Shown here one piece after another: positions 51,596 through 61,344 of a stretch of 64,000 bases of DNA (the stretch's first letter is position 1; each line of letters starts with the position of its first letter). The DNA is taken from the NCBI GenBank assembly GCA_946055165.1, contig CAMGFA010000004.1, forward strand, positions 1 through 64,000, given 5' to 3'. The translations under genes and the position numbers were made by a program. The notes under the pieces were generated by a model that worked only from the letters and a program-made list of their open reading frames with translations, was not told the origin of the DNA and ran no database searches. This DNA comes from an uncultured Bacteroidales bacterium (GTDB lineage: Bacteria > Bacteroidota > Bacteroidia > Bacteroidales > UBA932).

Positions 51596-52934
51596 CATCG
51601 GCGGCATCCATCCTGCCGATTCCAAAATATCCAGGGACTGCCGTATTGAGGAGCTTCCTCTTCCTCAGACTGTGTATGTGTCTATGGCCCAGCACCTCGG
51701 CGCTCCCGCCACTCCTGTTGTGGCTGTGGGTGACAAAGTGCTTGCCGGCCAGGTCATCGGACAGCCTTCAGGATTTATTTCGGCCTTCGTCCATTCCCCG
51801 GTGAGCGGAACAGTGCGAAGCATTGCTCCACGTGCCGACCTTGCCGGCCGTCCTCAGACCCACGTTGAAATTGCTGTCGAAGGGGATGAATGGGCAGAAG
51901 GAATAGACCTCAGCCCTGAACTGATTACTGAAATCACGCTCAGTCGCGAAGAGATGCTGGAACGCATCAAAAATGCCGGAGTTGTGGGACTTGGAGGTGC
52001 CACTTTCCCTACTCACGTGAAACTCAATCCTGCTCCCGGAAGCAAGGCCGAGTGCCTTATAATCAATGGAGCGGAATGTGAACCATATCTTACAAGCGAT
52101 TTCCGCATAATGCTCGAGCGCAGCAAGGAAATCCTTGTTGGTGTTGCCATTATGCAGAAGATTCTGGGAGATTGTCCGGCTGTTGTGGGAATTGAGGAGA
52201 ACAAGCCCGAGGCTATAGAAGCAATGGGAAGGGCTCTGTCTGAACTTCCGTACAGCAACATACGCATCCAGTCTCTCAAAAAGCGCTATCCGCAGGGAGG
52301 CGAGAAACAGCTCATCGATGCCGTAATGCGCCGTCAGGTGAAGTCCGGCGGTCTGCCTATCAGCGTCGGTGCAGTGGTGCAGAATGTAGCTACAGCCCTG
52401 GCCGTTTACGAGGCCGTCCAGAAAAACAAGCCTCTTGTAAGCAATACCCTCACCATCACGGGTGACTGCCTGCCGGCCGACAGGCAGCGCAACTTCCTTT
52501 TCCGCATCGGTGTTCCGCTTTCTTTCATTGCCGAGCAGGCCGGCGGCGTTCCGGACGATGCCGCCAAAATCATTAGCGGCGGTCCGATGATGGGGCGTGC
52601 CATCGCCAATATGGAAGCTACTACCGTCAAGGGAAGCAGTTCTTTGCTTTACCTCACAGAAGAGCAGACCCGCCGCAAGCCGGAGGGCGCCTGCATCCGT
52701 TGCGGCCGTTGTTCCGATGCCTGTCCTATGGGCCTCGAGCCTTTCCTTTTGAACAGGCTCATCAAAACCGGCGATGTGGACGGACTGGAGCAGAACGCCA
52801 TTCAGGATTGCATCGAATGTGGCTGCTGTCTTTACAGCTGCCCTGCAAATATTCCGCTTCTGGACCGCATCCGCGTTTCAAAGGCTCAGGTTATGGGAAT
52901 TATCCGCGCCCGCGCTGCGGCTCAAAAAAAGTAA
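51576..52934 (+). CDS. rnfC: Rnf complex subunit C (NADH dehydrogenase-like)
   Basis: 452 residues. NAD/FMN-binding region GLGGATFPTHVKLNP, then RYPQGGEKQLIDAVM and SLBB-type fold; two 4Fe-4S motifs near the C terminus, CIRCGRCSDACPMG and CIECGCCLYSCPAN. It passes electrons to NAD. Normal length for the Bacteroidales form. rnfD begins 6 bases later. Confidence 0.96.
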   Translation: MKKLTFSIGGIHPADSKISRDCRIEELPLPQTVYVSMAQHLGAPATPVVAVGDKVLAGQVIGQPSGFISAFVHSPVSGTVRSIAPRADLAGRPQTHVEIAVEGDEWAEGIDLSPELITEITLSREEMLERIKNAGVVGLGGATFPTHVKLNPAPGSKAECLIINGAECEPYLTSDFRIMLERSKEILVGVAIMQKILGDCPAVVGIEENKPEAIEAMGRALSELPYSNIRIQSLKKRYPQGGEKQLIDAVMRRQVKSGGLPISVGAVVQNVATALAVYEAVQKNKPLVSNTLTITGDCLPADRQRNFLFRIGVPLSFIAEQAGGVPDDAAKIISGGPMMGRAIANMEATTVKGSSSLLYLTEEQTRRKPEGACIRCGRCSDACPMGLEPFLLNRLIKTGDVDGLEQNAIQDCIECGCCLYSCPANIPLLDRIRVSKAQVMGIIRARAAAQKK

Positions 52935-52940
52935 TGCCTT

Positions 52941-53906
52941 ATGAAAGACAAACTCATAGTATCTCCTTCACCGCACCTTCACAGCAAGACGAGCACGCGC
53001 TCCCTTATGCTGGATGTGATTATTGCCCTTGTTCCCGCAATAATCGTTTCGGTGCTTTTCTATGGCTGGCACGAACTCCTCGTTCTGGGAGTGAGCGTGG
53101 CATCCTGTGTCCTGCTTGAATGGGCCATTACGAAGTATCTGCTCAAGGCTCCATCCACAATCGGGGACCTTTCTGCAGTTGTCACCGGTCTCCTGCTGGC
53201 AATGAACCTGCCTTGCACCACCCCTTGGTGGGTAGTATTCATAGGCGCTGTCGTTGCCATCGGAGTAGCCAAGATGACTTTCGGCGGAATCGGCCAGAAT
53301 GTCTTCAATCCGGCTTTGACGGGCCGAGTATTCCTGCTCATCTCCTTCCCTACATATATGACCGACTGGACTGTTCCGGCAGGCTTCATCCACAGCAGCG
53401 ATGCCGTATCGGGCGCGACTCTGCTGGGCAGGTTCGCCGAAGGGGGAGTCGATGCCATTGCAGGAACGGACTATCTCCGCACCCTCTTCCTCAATATAGG
53501 GGGATCGGCCGGAGAAATTAGCGCAATAGCACTGCTCATCGGTTTCGGCTATCTGCTCATAAGGAGGGTAATCAAGCCTTGGATAACGCTCAGTATCTTT
53601 GCTACAGTGTTTGTTTTCAGCGGAATATGCTGGCTTGCCAATCCGGCTGAATTCACCGACCCTGTTTTCAACCTGCTCACCGGCGGTCTCATTCTCGGTG
53701 CCTGCTTTATGGCTACCGATTATGTGACTTCTCCTATGAGCGATTGGGGCGGGGTAATTTACGGTATAGGAATAGGTATTCTGGTAATGCTCATCCGCTA
53801 CTTCGGCTCATATCCTGAAGGAATGAGCTTCGCCATTTTGATTATGAATATGGTGGTTCCGCTTCTGAACAGGGCATTCCACCAGAAAAAATACGGGAGG
53901 AACTAG
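52941..53906 (+). CDS. rnfD: Rnf complex subunit D
   Basis: 321 residues with about nine membrane helices. FGGIGQNVFNPALTGRVFLL is the family signature; the covalent FMN site is VSGATLLGRF (Thr of SGAT). It is a membrane part of the Na+ or H+ pumping path. It is followed 2 bases later by rnfG. Confidence 0.95.
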   Translation: MKDKLIVSPSPHLHSKTSTRSLMLDVIIALVPAIIVSVLFYGWHELLVLGVSVASCVLLEWAITKYLLKAPSTIGDLSAVVTGLLLAMNLPCTTPWWVVFIGAVVAIGVAKMTFGGIGQNVFNPALTGRVFLLISFPTYMTDWTVPAGFIHSSDAVSGATLLGRFAEGGVDAIAGTDYLRTLFLNIGGSAGEISAIALLIGFGYLLIRRVIKPWITLSIFATVFVFSGICWLANPAEFTDPVFNLLTGGLILGACFMATDYVTSPMSDWGGVIYGIGIGILVMLIRYFGSYPEGMSFAILIMNMVVPLLNRAFHQKKYGRN

Positions 53907-53908
53907 CA

Positions 53909-54478
53909 ATGGCAGCACAATCCAACCTTAAGAATATGCTCATCTGCCTCACGGCAGTGTGCCTTGTGTGTTCGGCTCTTCTTGCCGGGGTCAATGCCCT
54001 CACGGCCGAGCCGATAAAGAAAGCCGCTGATACTGCTCTTGTGGCTTCTATTTCCGAGGTCCTGCCTCAGGGCGGGGAACTTTCTGCTGAAAAGAAGGCT
54101 TCTCTGGGCGATGTGGAATACACCTATTACGAGCTTTGTGCCGGGGAAGAGACCCTCGCCTATGCTGTCCGCTCTTCTTCAATTGGTTTCGGCGGTCCGC
54201 TTGTGCTTATGGTGGGCGTTCTGGCCGATGGTACCGTGTACAACACGTCTGTTCTTTCGCATAGCGAGACTCCGGGTCTGGGAGCCAAGTGCAACACCGA
54301 CGAGCACTTCTATTCCCAGTTCCGCCAGCTTCCTGCAAAGGCCCCTCTGGCGCTTTCAAAGGATGGCGGCAGCCTCGATGCCATTACAGCCTCGACTATT
54401 ACCTCAAGAGCTTATGTTGCGGCTGTGAACAATGCAGTGGAACTTGTCAAAACAATAGGAGGTCAGAGCAATGAATAA
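53909..54478 (+). CDS. rnfG: Rnf complex subunit G (FMN-binding)
   Basis: 189 residues: one N-terminal helix (MLICLTAVCLVCSALLAGV) and a periplasmic FMN-binding domain. GLGAKCNTDEHFYSQF is typical. The flavinylation motif, usually SGATxTS, reads DAITASTITSRAY; the acceptor Thr is present, the preceding Gly-Ala is Ala-Ser. It overlaps rnfE by 8 bases. Confidence 0.93.
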   Translation: MAAQSNLKNMLICLTAVCLVCSALLAGVNALTAEPIKKAADTALVASISEVLPQGGELSAEKKASLGDVEYTYYELCAGEETLAYAVRSSSIGFGGPLVLMVGVLADGTVYNTSVLSHSETPGLGAKCNTDEHFYSQFRQLPAKAPLALSKDGGSLDAITASTITSRAYVAAVNNAVELVKTIGGQSNE

Positions 54479-55061
54479 GAATCTTGCAACTATTACCAAG
54501 GGCATAATCAAGAACAATCCTGTCTTTGTGCTGGTGCTCGGTATGTGTCCTACCCTGGCTACCACCACCTCTGCCATCAACGGTCTTGAGATGGGACTTG
54601 CCACAATGTTTGTGCTCATTCTCTCGAACATTGTGATTTCTCTTCTTGCTCCGGCAGTCCCGGACAAGGTGCACATTCCTGTGTACATTGTGGTAATTGC
54701 CACTTTTGTGACTCTGCTTCAGCTGCTTATGCAGGCTTTTGTGCCTGATGTATATAAGACCCTCGGTCTGTTTATTCCGCTTATCGTGGTGAACTGTATT
54801 GTTCTTGGACGTGCCGAGGCTTTTGCAAGCAAGAACGGCCCTTGGGCATCGGCTCTCGACGGCGTGGGAATAGGTCTGGGATTCACTTTGGCACTTACCG
54901 TAATAGGTCTGGTCCGCGAAATATTAGGAAGCGGCTCTGCCTTCGGTTTCAAGATTATTCCGGGCGACGGTATTCTTGCCTTCGTAATGGCTCCGGGCGC
55001 TTTTATGGTACTCGGTTACCTTATGGTTGTGTTCAATAAATTATTCAAAAAGGAGCAGTAG
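54471..55061 (+). CDS. rnfE: Rnf complex subunit E
   Basis: 196 residues, six membrane helices. NNPVFVLVLGMCPTLATTTSA at the N terminus, PLIVVNCIVLGRAEAFAS in the middle and the GLVREILGSGSAFG block are family marks; the Cys residues of GMCPTLA and VVNCI sit at the membrane 2Fe-2S site shared with RnfA. Paralogue of RnfA with inverted topology. Confidence 0.95.
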   Translation: MNKNLATITKGIIKNNPVFVLVLGMCPTLATTTSAINGLEMGLATMFVLILSNIVISLLAPAVPDKVHIPVYIVVIATFVTLLQLLMQAFVPDVYKTLGLFIPLIVVNCIVLGRAEAFASKNGPWASALDGVGIGLGFTLALTVIGLVREILGSGSAFGFKIIPGDGILAFVMAPGAFMVLGYLMVVFNKLFKKEQ

Positions 55062-55064
55062 AAT

Positions 55065-55667
55065 ATGGAATACATTCTTATTATCATCTCTGCGATTTTC
55101 GTAAACAACATTCTTTTGTCGCAGTTTTTGGGAATCTGTCCGTTCCTTGGGGTTTCCAACAAATTGAGCACCGCCACTGGAATGTCCGGGGCAGTGTGCT
55201 TTGTGATTACCCTTGCTACTGTTGTTACTTTCCTTATCAACAAATACTTGCTCCTTCCTTTCGGCTTGGAGTATCTTCAGACCATTGCATTCATCCTGGT
55301 TATCGCCTCACTTGTCCAGATGGTGGAGATTGTGCTCAAGAAAATCAGCCCTTCCCTCTATCAGGCTTTGGGTATTTTCCTGCCTTTGATTACAACGAAC
55401 TGTGCAGTGCTCGGTGTCGCAATCACTGTTGTTACAAAGCAGTTTTCTTTCGGTGGTGTGGAAATAGGCCTTCTTAACCTTGGTCAAGCAACGGTTTATG
55501 CATTTGCAACATCTATAGGATATGGTTTGGCAATGATTCTTTTCGCCGGTTTGCGTGAGCATCTTGCCGGAAACAATATCCCTAAAGCATTCAAAGGTCT
55601 TCCTATCGCTCTCATTACCGTGAGCATAATGGCTATGGCCTTCTTCGGCTTCAGCGGGATGGTATAG
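55065..55667 (+). CDS. rnfA: Rnf complex subunit A
   Basis: 200 residues, six helices. FVNNILLSQFLGICPFLGVS and FLPLITTNCAVLGVAI carry the conserved Cys residues of the membrane iron-sulfur site. Last gene of rseC-rnfBCDGEA, the usual order in Bacteroidales. The complex couples ferredoxin:NAD electron transfer to ion pumping. Confidence 0.96.
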   Translation: MEYILIIISAIFVNNILLSQFLGICPFLGVSNKLSTATGMSGAVCFVITLATVVTFLINKYLLLPFGLEYLQTIAFILVIASLVQMVEIVLKKISPSLYQALGIFLPLITTNCAVLGVAITVVTKQFSFGGVEIGLLNLGQATVYAFATSIGYGLAMILFAGLREHLAGNNIPKAFKGLPIALITVSIMAMAFFGFSGMV

Positions 55668-55675
55668 TAAAAACG

Positions 55676-55683
55676 TAAATTTG
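55676..55683 (+). promoter_or_regulatory. TAnnTTTG box at the nuclease start
   Basis: TAAATTTG lies two bases before the ATG at 55686. If used, transcription would begin at or inside the start codon, so either the transcript is leaderless, a later start is used, or the match is chance. Confidence 0.25.
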
Positions 55684-55685
55684 TA

Positions 55686-56753
55686 ATGAGTATAAAGCAT
55701 TTTCAACGGTTTTTCCTTCTGACGGCACTTCTCTGTCTTCTGTTTTCCTGTGTAGAGGAATCTCCTGCTCCGCCAGATAATGGTGAGGAAATCGAAAACC
55801 CGGAACCTAATCCGGAACCTAATCCGGAACCGGAGCCTGAGCCAGAGCCGGAACCTAATCCGGAACCAGAGCCAAAGCCAGAACCTGAGCCGGAACCGGA
55901 ACCAGAACCTAAGCCGGAGGGCTTGCGTTACGCCTGGGCGGAACTTCCGTTGGTGAACGATTACGACCGCAATGGTCGTGACGATTCCGATGCTTCGCTT
56001 TATTACGCTTATCATTTTACCGACCTCAAGGCTCCGGACGGAAGCAAGGCCCGCAATTATACGGTCTGCTTCAGCGGGGAGCATCACTGCCCTGTGTGGG
56101 TCTCCGCTCCACGGCACAATATGTATCAGGTGAAGAAAGTGAACAGGACCGATGCCTACAAGGCCGATCCCGACATTCCTTACGACATTCAATATCATAG
56201 CAAGAGTACGGGAGGCGGCTGCAACAAGGGTCATATGCTGGGATCGGCCGAAAGACTGGCTTCCAGAACCACCAACGAGCAGGTATTTTACTATTCCAAC
56301 ATTGCCCCGCAGCTTTCTGCCGGTTTCAATACCGGAGGCGGCGGATGGAATATACTTGAAGATTATATCGATACTCAGGTCTGCCCAGATACTTTGTATG
56401 TAGTAATCGGCTGTTATTTCGATACCTATACCGACGGCTACGGCAAGAAAGCCAGCCCGAAGAGAATAGAGTTCGGTGGCCGCAGCGATGTATCTTTCCC
56501 GACGATGTTCTATTATGCGCTTCTGCGTACAAAGAGCGGCTCGTCGCATAAGGCAGTGAAGGATTGCAAGGCAGATGAACTGCAATGCGTTGCTTTTGTC
56601 CGTTCCCACACCAACGAGCTTAAGGGACAGGAAGTGAGCTCAAAGGAAATGATGTCCATCGCCGATTTGGAAAAAATCACCGGATTCACTTATTTTGTAA
56701 ATGTTCCTCAGGCTCCGAAAAAGAGCTACAAGGCATCGGATTGGGATTTGTAA
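55686..56753 (+). CDS. Lipoprotein with Pro-Glu repeat and DNA/RNA non-specific endonuclease domain
   Basis: 355 residues. Lipobox LLFSC (Cys22), then about 40 residues of (N/E/K)-P-E-P repeats, a stiff acidic spacer. From about residue 83 a NUC1/EndA-type nuclease: [20 protein letters not shown], then [12 protein letters not shown] (the catalytic His of the (D/N)RGH motif) and [15 protein letters not shown] (metal-binding Asn). Probably a surface or periplasmic nuclease for nutrient DNA or defence. The nuclease domain and 3' flank (55935-56882) are duplicated at 60526-61473. Confidence 0.9.
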   Translation: MSIKHFQRFFLLTALLCLLFSCVEESPAPPDNGEEIENPEPNPEPNPEPEPEPEPEPNPEPEPKPEPEPEPEPEPKPEGLRYAWAELPLVNDYDRNGRDDSDASLYYAYHFTDLKAPDGSKARNYTVCFSGEHHCPVWVSAPRHNMYQVKKVNRTDAYKADPDIPYDIQYHSKSTGGGCNKGHMLGSAERLASRTTNEQVFYYSNIAPQLSAGFNTGGGGWNILEDYIDTQVCPDTLYVVIGCYFDTYTDGYGKKASPKRIEFGGRSDVSFPTMFYYALLRTKSGSSHKAVKDCKADELQCVAFVRSHTNELKGQEVSSKEMMSIADLEKITGFTYFVNVPQAPKKSYKASDWDL

Positions 56754-56882
56754 GTTATGGGACAACTGCTGGCTTTCCTTTTTGGCGCAATGGCCATCTC
56801 TTTTCTCTGCTCCGTTCTCGAAGCAGTGCTTATGTCCACGCCTATTTCCTATATTACTTTGCGTGAAGAGGAGGGTTACAAG
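55935..56882 (+). repeat. Segmental duplication, donor copy (948 bp)
   Basis: Runs from tgggcggaacttccg in the nuclease gene to gagggttacaag in the CNNM gene. The copy at 60526-61473 aligns without gaps at a constant offset of 4591 with only about four substitutions noticed by eye. As both genes are whole here, this is taken as the source. Confidence 0.95.
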
Positions 56883-57794
56883 CCTGCAGTAAAAATGAAA
56901 TCCTACAAACAGGATTCATCCCGTCCTATTGCCGCCATTCTGTCTCTTAATACCATTGCCAACACCATAGGAGCTGCCGGTGTAGGACGTCAGGCCACAA
57001 TTGTTTTCGGAAGCGAATGGTTTGGTCTTGTGAGCGCCATAACCACTGTGCTCATTCTTGTCTTTTCCGAGATTGTCCCAAAGACCATCGGTACCACTTG
57101 CTGGAGACAACTTATGGGATTTACAACTTCTGTAATCCGTTGTCTGATAGTGATTATGTTCCCTTGTGTGTGGCTCATAGAGAAACTTCAGAGGCTTATT
57201 ACACCAAAGTCGGCCGAGGCTGCCATTTCCCGTGACGAGGTATCGGCCATGGCCAATGTCGCCGAGGAAGCCGGTGACCTTGAAGAAGATGAGAATGAGA
57301 TCATCCAGAACGTCATAAATATGGATGAGATTGTGGCTTCGGATGTAATGACTCCGCGTGTGGTTGCTGCAATAGCTCCGGAATCGATGTCTGTCAAGGC
57401 CTTCTTCAGGGACAAGCGCTACAGGAACCATTCGCGTATTCCTGTTTTTGCCGACAACGATGAATACATCACGGGCTATATTCTGAGAATGGACGCCCTT
57501 CAGCTTGTGGCTGAGGACAAATTTGATACTACTTTGGGCAATATCAAGCGCCCTGTTGCAAGTTTCTCTCAGGATACTACCTTGGATGTGATATGGGACG
57601 AGATGCTCACCAAGGATGAGCAGATTTCTATTGTAATAGACGAGTATGGCAGTTTCCAGGGAATTCTTAGCCTGGAAGACGTGATAGAAACAATTGTGGG
57701 CAGTGAAATCGTGGACGAGCGCGACTCCGTCCGCGACATGCAGCAGCTCGCCCTCTCCCAATGGAAAAAACGCAGCGACCAGGCCGGAAAATAG
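56757..57794 (+). CDS. CNNM/DUF21 membrane protein with CBS domains (GldE/hemolysin-C-like)
   Basis: 345 residues. DUF21 membrane domain with LNTIANTIGAAGVGRQA and LVFSEIVPKTIGTTCWRQL, then a tandem CBS pair (VASDVMTPRVVAAIAPESMS; SIVIDEYGSFQGILSLEDVI). The family includes magnesium exporters and GldE; the C-terminal CorC_HlyC domain is absent. It begins 3 bases after the nuclease gene and is followed by a strong terminator. Its first 42 codons recur as a fragment at 61348. Confidence 0.88.
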   Translation: MGQLLAFLFGAMAISFLCSVLEAVLMSTPISYITLREEEGYKPAVKMKSYKQDSSRPIAAILSLNTIANTIGAAGVGRQATIVFGSEWFGLVSAITTVLILVFSEIVPKTIGTTCWRQLMGFTTSVIRCLIVIMFPCVWLIEKLQRLITPKSAEAAISRDEVSAMANVAEEAGDLEEDENEIIQNVINMDEIVASDVMTPRVVAAIAPESMSVKAFFRDKRYRNHSRIPVFADNDEYITGYILRMDALQLVAEDKFDTTLGNIKRPVASFSQDTTLDVIWDEMLTKDEQISIVIDEYGSFQGILSLEDVIETIVGSEIVDERDSVRDMQQLALSQWKKRSDQAGK

Positions 57795-57826
57795 TCCTTC
57801 GCATAATCATATCCTCTATATTTTCG

Positions 57827-57853
57827 AAAAGCAGGGCTGTGTGCCCTGCTTTT
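57827..57853 (+). terminator. Rho-independent terminator after the CNNM gene
   Basis: Stem AAAAGCAGGGC / GCCCTGCTTTT, 11 bp without mismatch, loop TGTGT, T-rich tail. It ends the nuclease-CNNM transcript. Confidence 0.9.
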
Positions 57854-57911
57854 CTTCTTCCATCGTTGCCAGTTTGTTTTTTGTGACTTGTAGGAATAAG
57901 TAAAATGTATT

Positions 57912-57941
57912 TTGAAAAGTTGGGTGGGGGTAGTATATTTG
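57912..57941 (+). promoter_or_regulatory. Bacteroides-type promoter of the BspA-nuclease gene
   Basis: TTG at 57912-57914, 19 bases, then TATATTTG at 57934-57941: a full match to TTG-N19-TAnnTTTG. It lies after the terminator and 49 bases before the ATG at 57991. Confidence 0.8.
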
Positions 57942-57990
57942 CCTAAAATTAAGATATGAAGAGACTATAATCTTGATAATCAAATTCAAT

Positions 57991-60900
57991 ATGAAAAGAT
58001 TTTTTTGTTTGTCCGCTACGATTCTATTGTTATTCGCAGGGTGTTCTGAGGTAAATGTGCCTGAAGAACTTCTTAATGGAGATTTGATTGGTCGTCTTGA
58101 TGATTTGGAATCGAGAGTAGATGACCTGGAACAGCAATGCAAAAAAATTAACTCTGACATTGCCGCTTTGCAGGCGATTGTAAATGCTGTTCAGACAAGA
58201 GACTACATTACTGCTGTGGAGCCCGTTGTGGAAAACGGTGTGGAAGTGGGATGCAGAATTGTTTTTGCAAATGCCAATCCGATTGTTATTTATCACGGCA
58301 AAGACGGTACAGATGGTACAGATGGTAAAGATGGAGAAGATGGCAAGGACGGAGCAGATGGTGAAAACGGACAGGATGGAGTAGCTCCTGTTATTGGAAT
58401 TGCCCAGGATTCCGACAGTGTTTGGTATTGGACGCTGAATGGAAATTGGCTCCTTGATGATGCTGGAAATAAAATCAAGGCTGTTGGTGTTGATGGTGCC
58501 GACGGCAATGACGGAACAGATGGCCTTGATGGAAAGGATGGTGTGACTCCAACATTGCAAATCACTGAAGGTTATTGGGAAATATCTTATGACAATGGTG
58601 TTACCTGGACCAGATTGGGCAAGGCTGTCGGTGAAGACGGAAAAGATGGTCAGGATGGAGTTGGTAACTGCATTATCAGCAAGGTTTATGAGGATAATGG
58701 CTATGTGGTATTTCTGCTTTCAACAGGAGAAGAATACAAAGTCCCTTTTTCTGCCAATAGTCTTGATATTATTTTCTCTGTAGAACCAGGCTTTGGCTTG
58801 ATGCCGGGTAAAACAACGGTAATAGATTACACTATTGTTGGTGGCGATGAAAATACACTTGTAAGATTAATTCCAGGTGAAATATTGGAATGTGTTGTTA
58901 AAGCAAAAAGTAATACAGAAGGGTCCATTTATATTAAAGTATGGCCACATGATGAGGATGCTTGGGATAGGATCATTGATCCAGATGTGTATGGAGATGC
59001 AACATATGGGGATATGATGGAGCCTATGTATGCCCTTTTGGTAAGTGTCTCCGACGGAAAAGGAAATACTGTTTTGAAATCTTTGAATTTTGCACACGGT
59101 GTGCTTGAATCAATATGTGATGCATATTTGGTTGATGCTACCGCCGGTTTGATTACAACCACAGTTAAGGCTAATACTTCCTATGATGAGGTTGTTTATG
59201 ATGCGTCTTGGCTTTCATTCGTTGAAACCAAGGCAATGCGAGAAGATAAACTAACATTTGCTTATGAGGCTAATGATTCAGACAGATATCGCAGTACTAT
59301 TGTGTATTTGAAAAATACTCTTGGCCAAACTTTGGAATCTTTTGCAATTGCTCAAAGAACTGCTGCATTGTCCGGCAATATTGAATTTGCGGATTTGAAA
59401 GTAAAGGATATTTGCGTGCAGAGATATGATAAGGATGGTGACGGAGAGTTGTCGTACGATGAGGCAGCACTTGTAACAGATGTAAACGGATTGTTCGATG
59501 ATGTCTTTGAATCAATCAAATCTTTTGATGAATTCCAGTTTTTTATATCAGTAAATAAGCTTCCGGACGAATTCTTTTTGGATTGTACTGCTTTGGAATC
59601 TACCATTCTGCCAAATAATTTGGATTCTCTTGGTCGAGGAGTATTTGCAAACTGCACTGCTTTGAAGAGTATTACAATTCCTGAAGGAGTGACATCTATT
59701 CTTGATTACTGTTTCACGGACTGTACGTCTTTAAAGGAGATCAATTTGCCAGAAATTCTTAATGAAATCGGCAGTTATGCTTTTTATCACTGTTCATCAT
59801 TGGAGAGCATCACAATTCCAGAAGGAGTGACATCTCTTCCTTATGCATGTTTCAGGGGCTGTACGTCTTTAAAGGAAATTAATTTGCCGGAAACTCTTGA
59901 TATAATCGGCGAATATGCTTTTGAAAACTGTTCATCATTGGAGAGCATCACAATTCCAGAAGGCGTAAAAATAATTGATGAGCAATTTTATAGTTGTGTG
60001 TCTCTTAAGAGAGTATATCTTCCGAAATCAATAGTGGAGTTAAACGGGAGAACATTTTGGGATTGTGAAAATGTGTCATTTGTGTTGCGCGCAACCACTC
60101 CGCCATTAATCAGAGAATTAGAGAATTATATGATTTATGTGCCAAACGAGGCTATTTCAGTTTATCGTGAATTGTATCCGGATTGTTCTTTCCGCCCAAT
60201 ATCTATTATGGAAAATATTACAGAATCGTGGGATATTATGGGCTCAATGACCAATTGGGAAAGAACAGTTTCATTCATTGCTTCTGGGGACAAGTATGTA
60301 ATCAAAGAACTTAAGTTGAGTGCTTCTGATGAATTTGTAATAAGAGGCGGAAATGAAACTGTACTGTACAATTCTTCATATTCGCTTGGAGAAAATGGCA
60401 GTTCCTTGACTTTGGGTGAATCGGGATCTTACATTCAGGTGGCTGACGATGGCCTTTATGATTTGGAGTTCGATCCGCTTTCCAAGACCATCTCATTCAA
60501 AAGAGTAGTGGCACAAATCGCAGCATGGGCGGAACTTCCGTTGGTGAACGATTACGACCGCAATGGCCGTGACGATTCCGATGCTTCGCTTTATTACGCT
60601 TATCATTTTACTGACCTCAAGGCTCCGGACGGAAGCAAGGCCCGCAATTATACGGTCTGCTTCAGCGGGGAGCATCACTGCCCTGTGTGGGTCTCCGCTC
60701 CACGGCACAATATGTATCAGGTGAAGAAAGTGAACAGGACCGATGCCTACAAGGCCGATCCCGACATTCCTTACGACATTCAATATCATAGCAAGAGTAC
60801 GGGAGGCGGCTGCAACAAGGGTCATATGCTGGGATCGGCCGAAAGACTGGCTTCCAGAACCACCAACGAGCAGGTATTTTACTATTCCAACATTGCCCCG

Positions 60901-61344
60901 CAGCTTTCTGCCGGTTTCAATACCGGAGGCGGCGGATGGAATATACTTGAAGATTATATCGATACTCAGGTCTGCCCAGATACTTTGTATGTAGTAATCG
61001 GCTGTTATTTCGATACCTATACCGACGGCTACGGCAAGAAAGCCAGCCCGAAGAGAATAGAGTTCGGTGGCCGCAGCGATGTATCTTTCCCGACGATGTT
61101 CTATTATGCGCTTCTGCGTACAAAGAGCGGCTCGTCGCATAAGGCAGTGAAGGATTGCAAGGCAGATGAACTGCAATGCGTTGCTTTTGTCCGTTCCCAC
61201 ACCAACGAGCTTAAGGGACAGGAAGTGAGCTCAAAGGAAATGATGTCCATCGCCGATTTGGAAAAAATCACCGGATTCACTTATTTTGTAAATGTTCCTC
61301 AGGCTCCGAAAAAGAGCTACAAGGCATCGGATTGGGATTTGTAA
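57991..61344 (+). CDS. Chimeric BspA-like lipoprotein with C-terminal nuclease domain
   Basis: 1117 residues from MKRFFCLSATILLLFAGC (lipobox, Cys18). In order: a coiled coil (LDDLESRVDDLEQQ); a DUF4988-type region with collagen-like DGxDGx repeats (about 110-230); a beta region; a BACON-like domain (about 380-455); an EF-hand-like loop DKDGDGELSYDEA; about seven BspA-type LRR_5 repeats (CTSLKEINLPE, CSSLESITIPEGV; about 530-710); a SusE-like beta domain (about 745-840); then a nuclease domain (from about 846) identical to that of the 55686 gene. The part before 60526 is AT-richer than its neighbours, the tail is not, matching a recent fusion by duplication. Confidence 0.9.
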   Translation: MKRFFCLSATILLLFAGCSEVNVPEELLNGDLIGRLDDLESRVDDLEQQCKKINSDIAALQAIVNAVQTRDYITAVEPVVENGVEVGCRIVFANANPIVIYHGKDGTDGTDGKDGEDGKDGADGENGQDGVAPVIGIAQDSDSVWYWTLNGNWLLDDAGNKIKAVGVDGADGNDGTDGLDGKDGVTPTLQITEGYWEISYDNGVTWTRLGKAVGEDGKDGQDGVGNCIISKVYEDNGYVVFLLSTGEEYKVPFSANSLDIIFSVEPGFGLMPGKTTVIDYTIVGGDENTLVRLIPGEILECVVKAKSNTEGSIYIKVWPHDEDAWDRIIDPDVYGDATYGDMMEPMYALLVSVSDGKGNTVLKSLNFAHGVLESICDAYLVDATAGLITTTVKANTSYDEVVYDASWLSFVETKAMREDKLTFAYEANDSDRYRSTIVYLKNTLGQTLESFAIAQRTAALSGNIEFADLKVKDICVQRYDKDGDGELSYDEAALVTDVNGLFDDVFESIKSFDEFQFFISVNKLPDEFFLDCTALESTILPNNLDSLGRGVFANCTALKSITIPEGVTSILDYCFTDCTSLKEINLPEILNEIGSYAFYHCSSLESITIPEGVTSLPYACFRGCTSLKEINLPETLDIIGEYAFENCSSLESITIPEGVKIIDEQFYSCVSLKRVYLPKSIVELNGRTFWDCENVSFVLRATTPPLIRELENYMIYVPNEAISVYRELYPDCSFRPISIMENITESWDIMGSMTNWERTVSFIASGDKYVIKELKLSASDEFVIRGGNETVLYNSSYSLGENGSSLTLGESGSYIQVADDGLYDLEFDPLSKTISFKRVVAQIAAWAELPLVNDYDRNGRDDSDASLYYAYHFTDLKAPDGSKARNYTVCFSGEHHCPVWVSAPRHNMYQVKKVNRTDAYKADPDIPYDIQYHSKSTGGGCNKGHMLGSAERLASRTTNEQVFYYSNIAPQLSAGFNTGGGGWNILEDYIDTQVCPDTLYVVIGCYFDTYTDGYGKKASPKRIEFGGRSDVSFPTMFYYALLRTKSGSSHKAVKDCKADELQCVAFVRSHTNELKGQEVSSKEMMSIADLEKITGFTYFVNVPQAPKKSYKASDWDL

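Noticed and set aside
60493-61200. 235-aa minus-strand ORF, also present at 55308-56609
   Set aside because: Antisense of the duplicated nuclease domain; it appears twice only because the DNA is duplicated.
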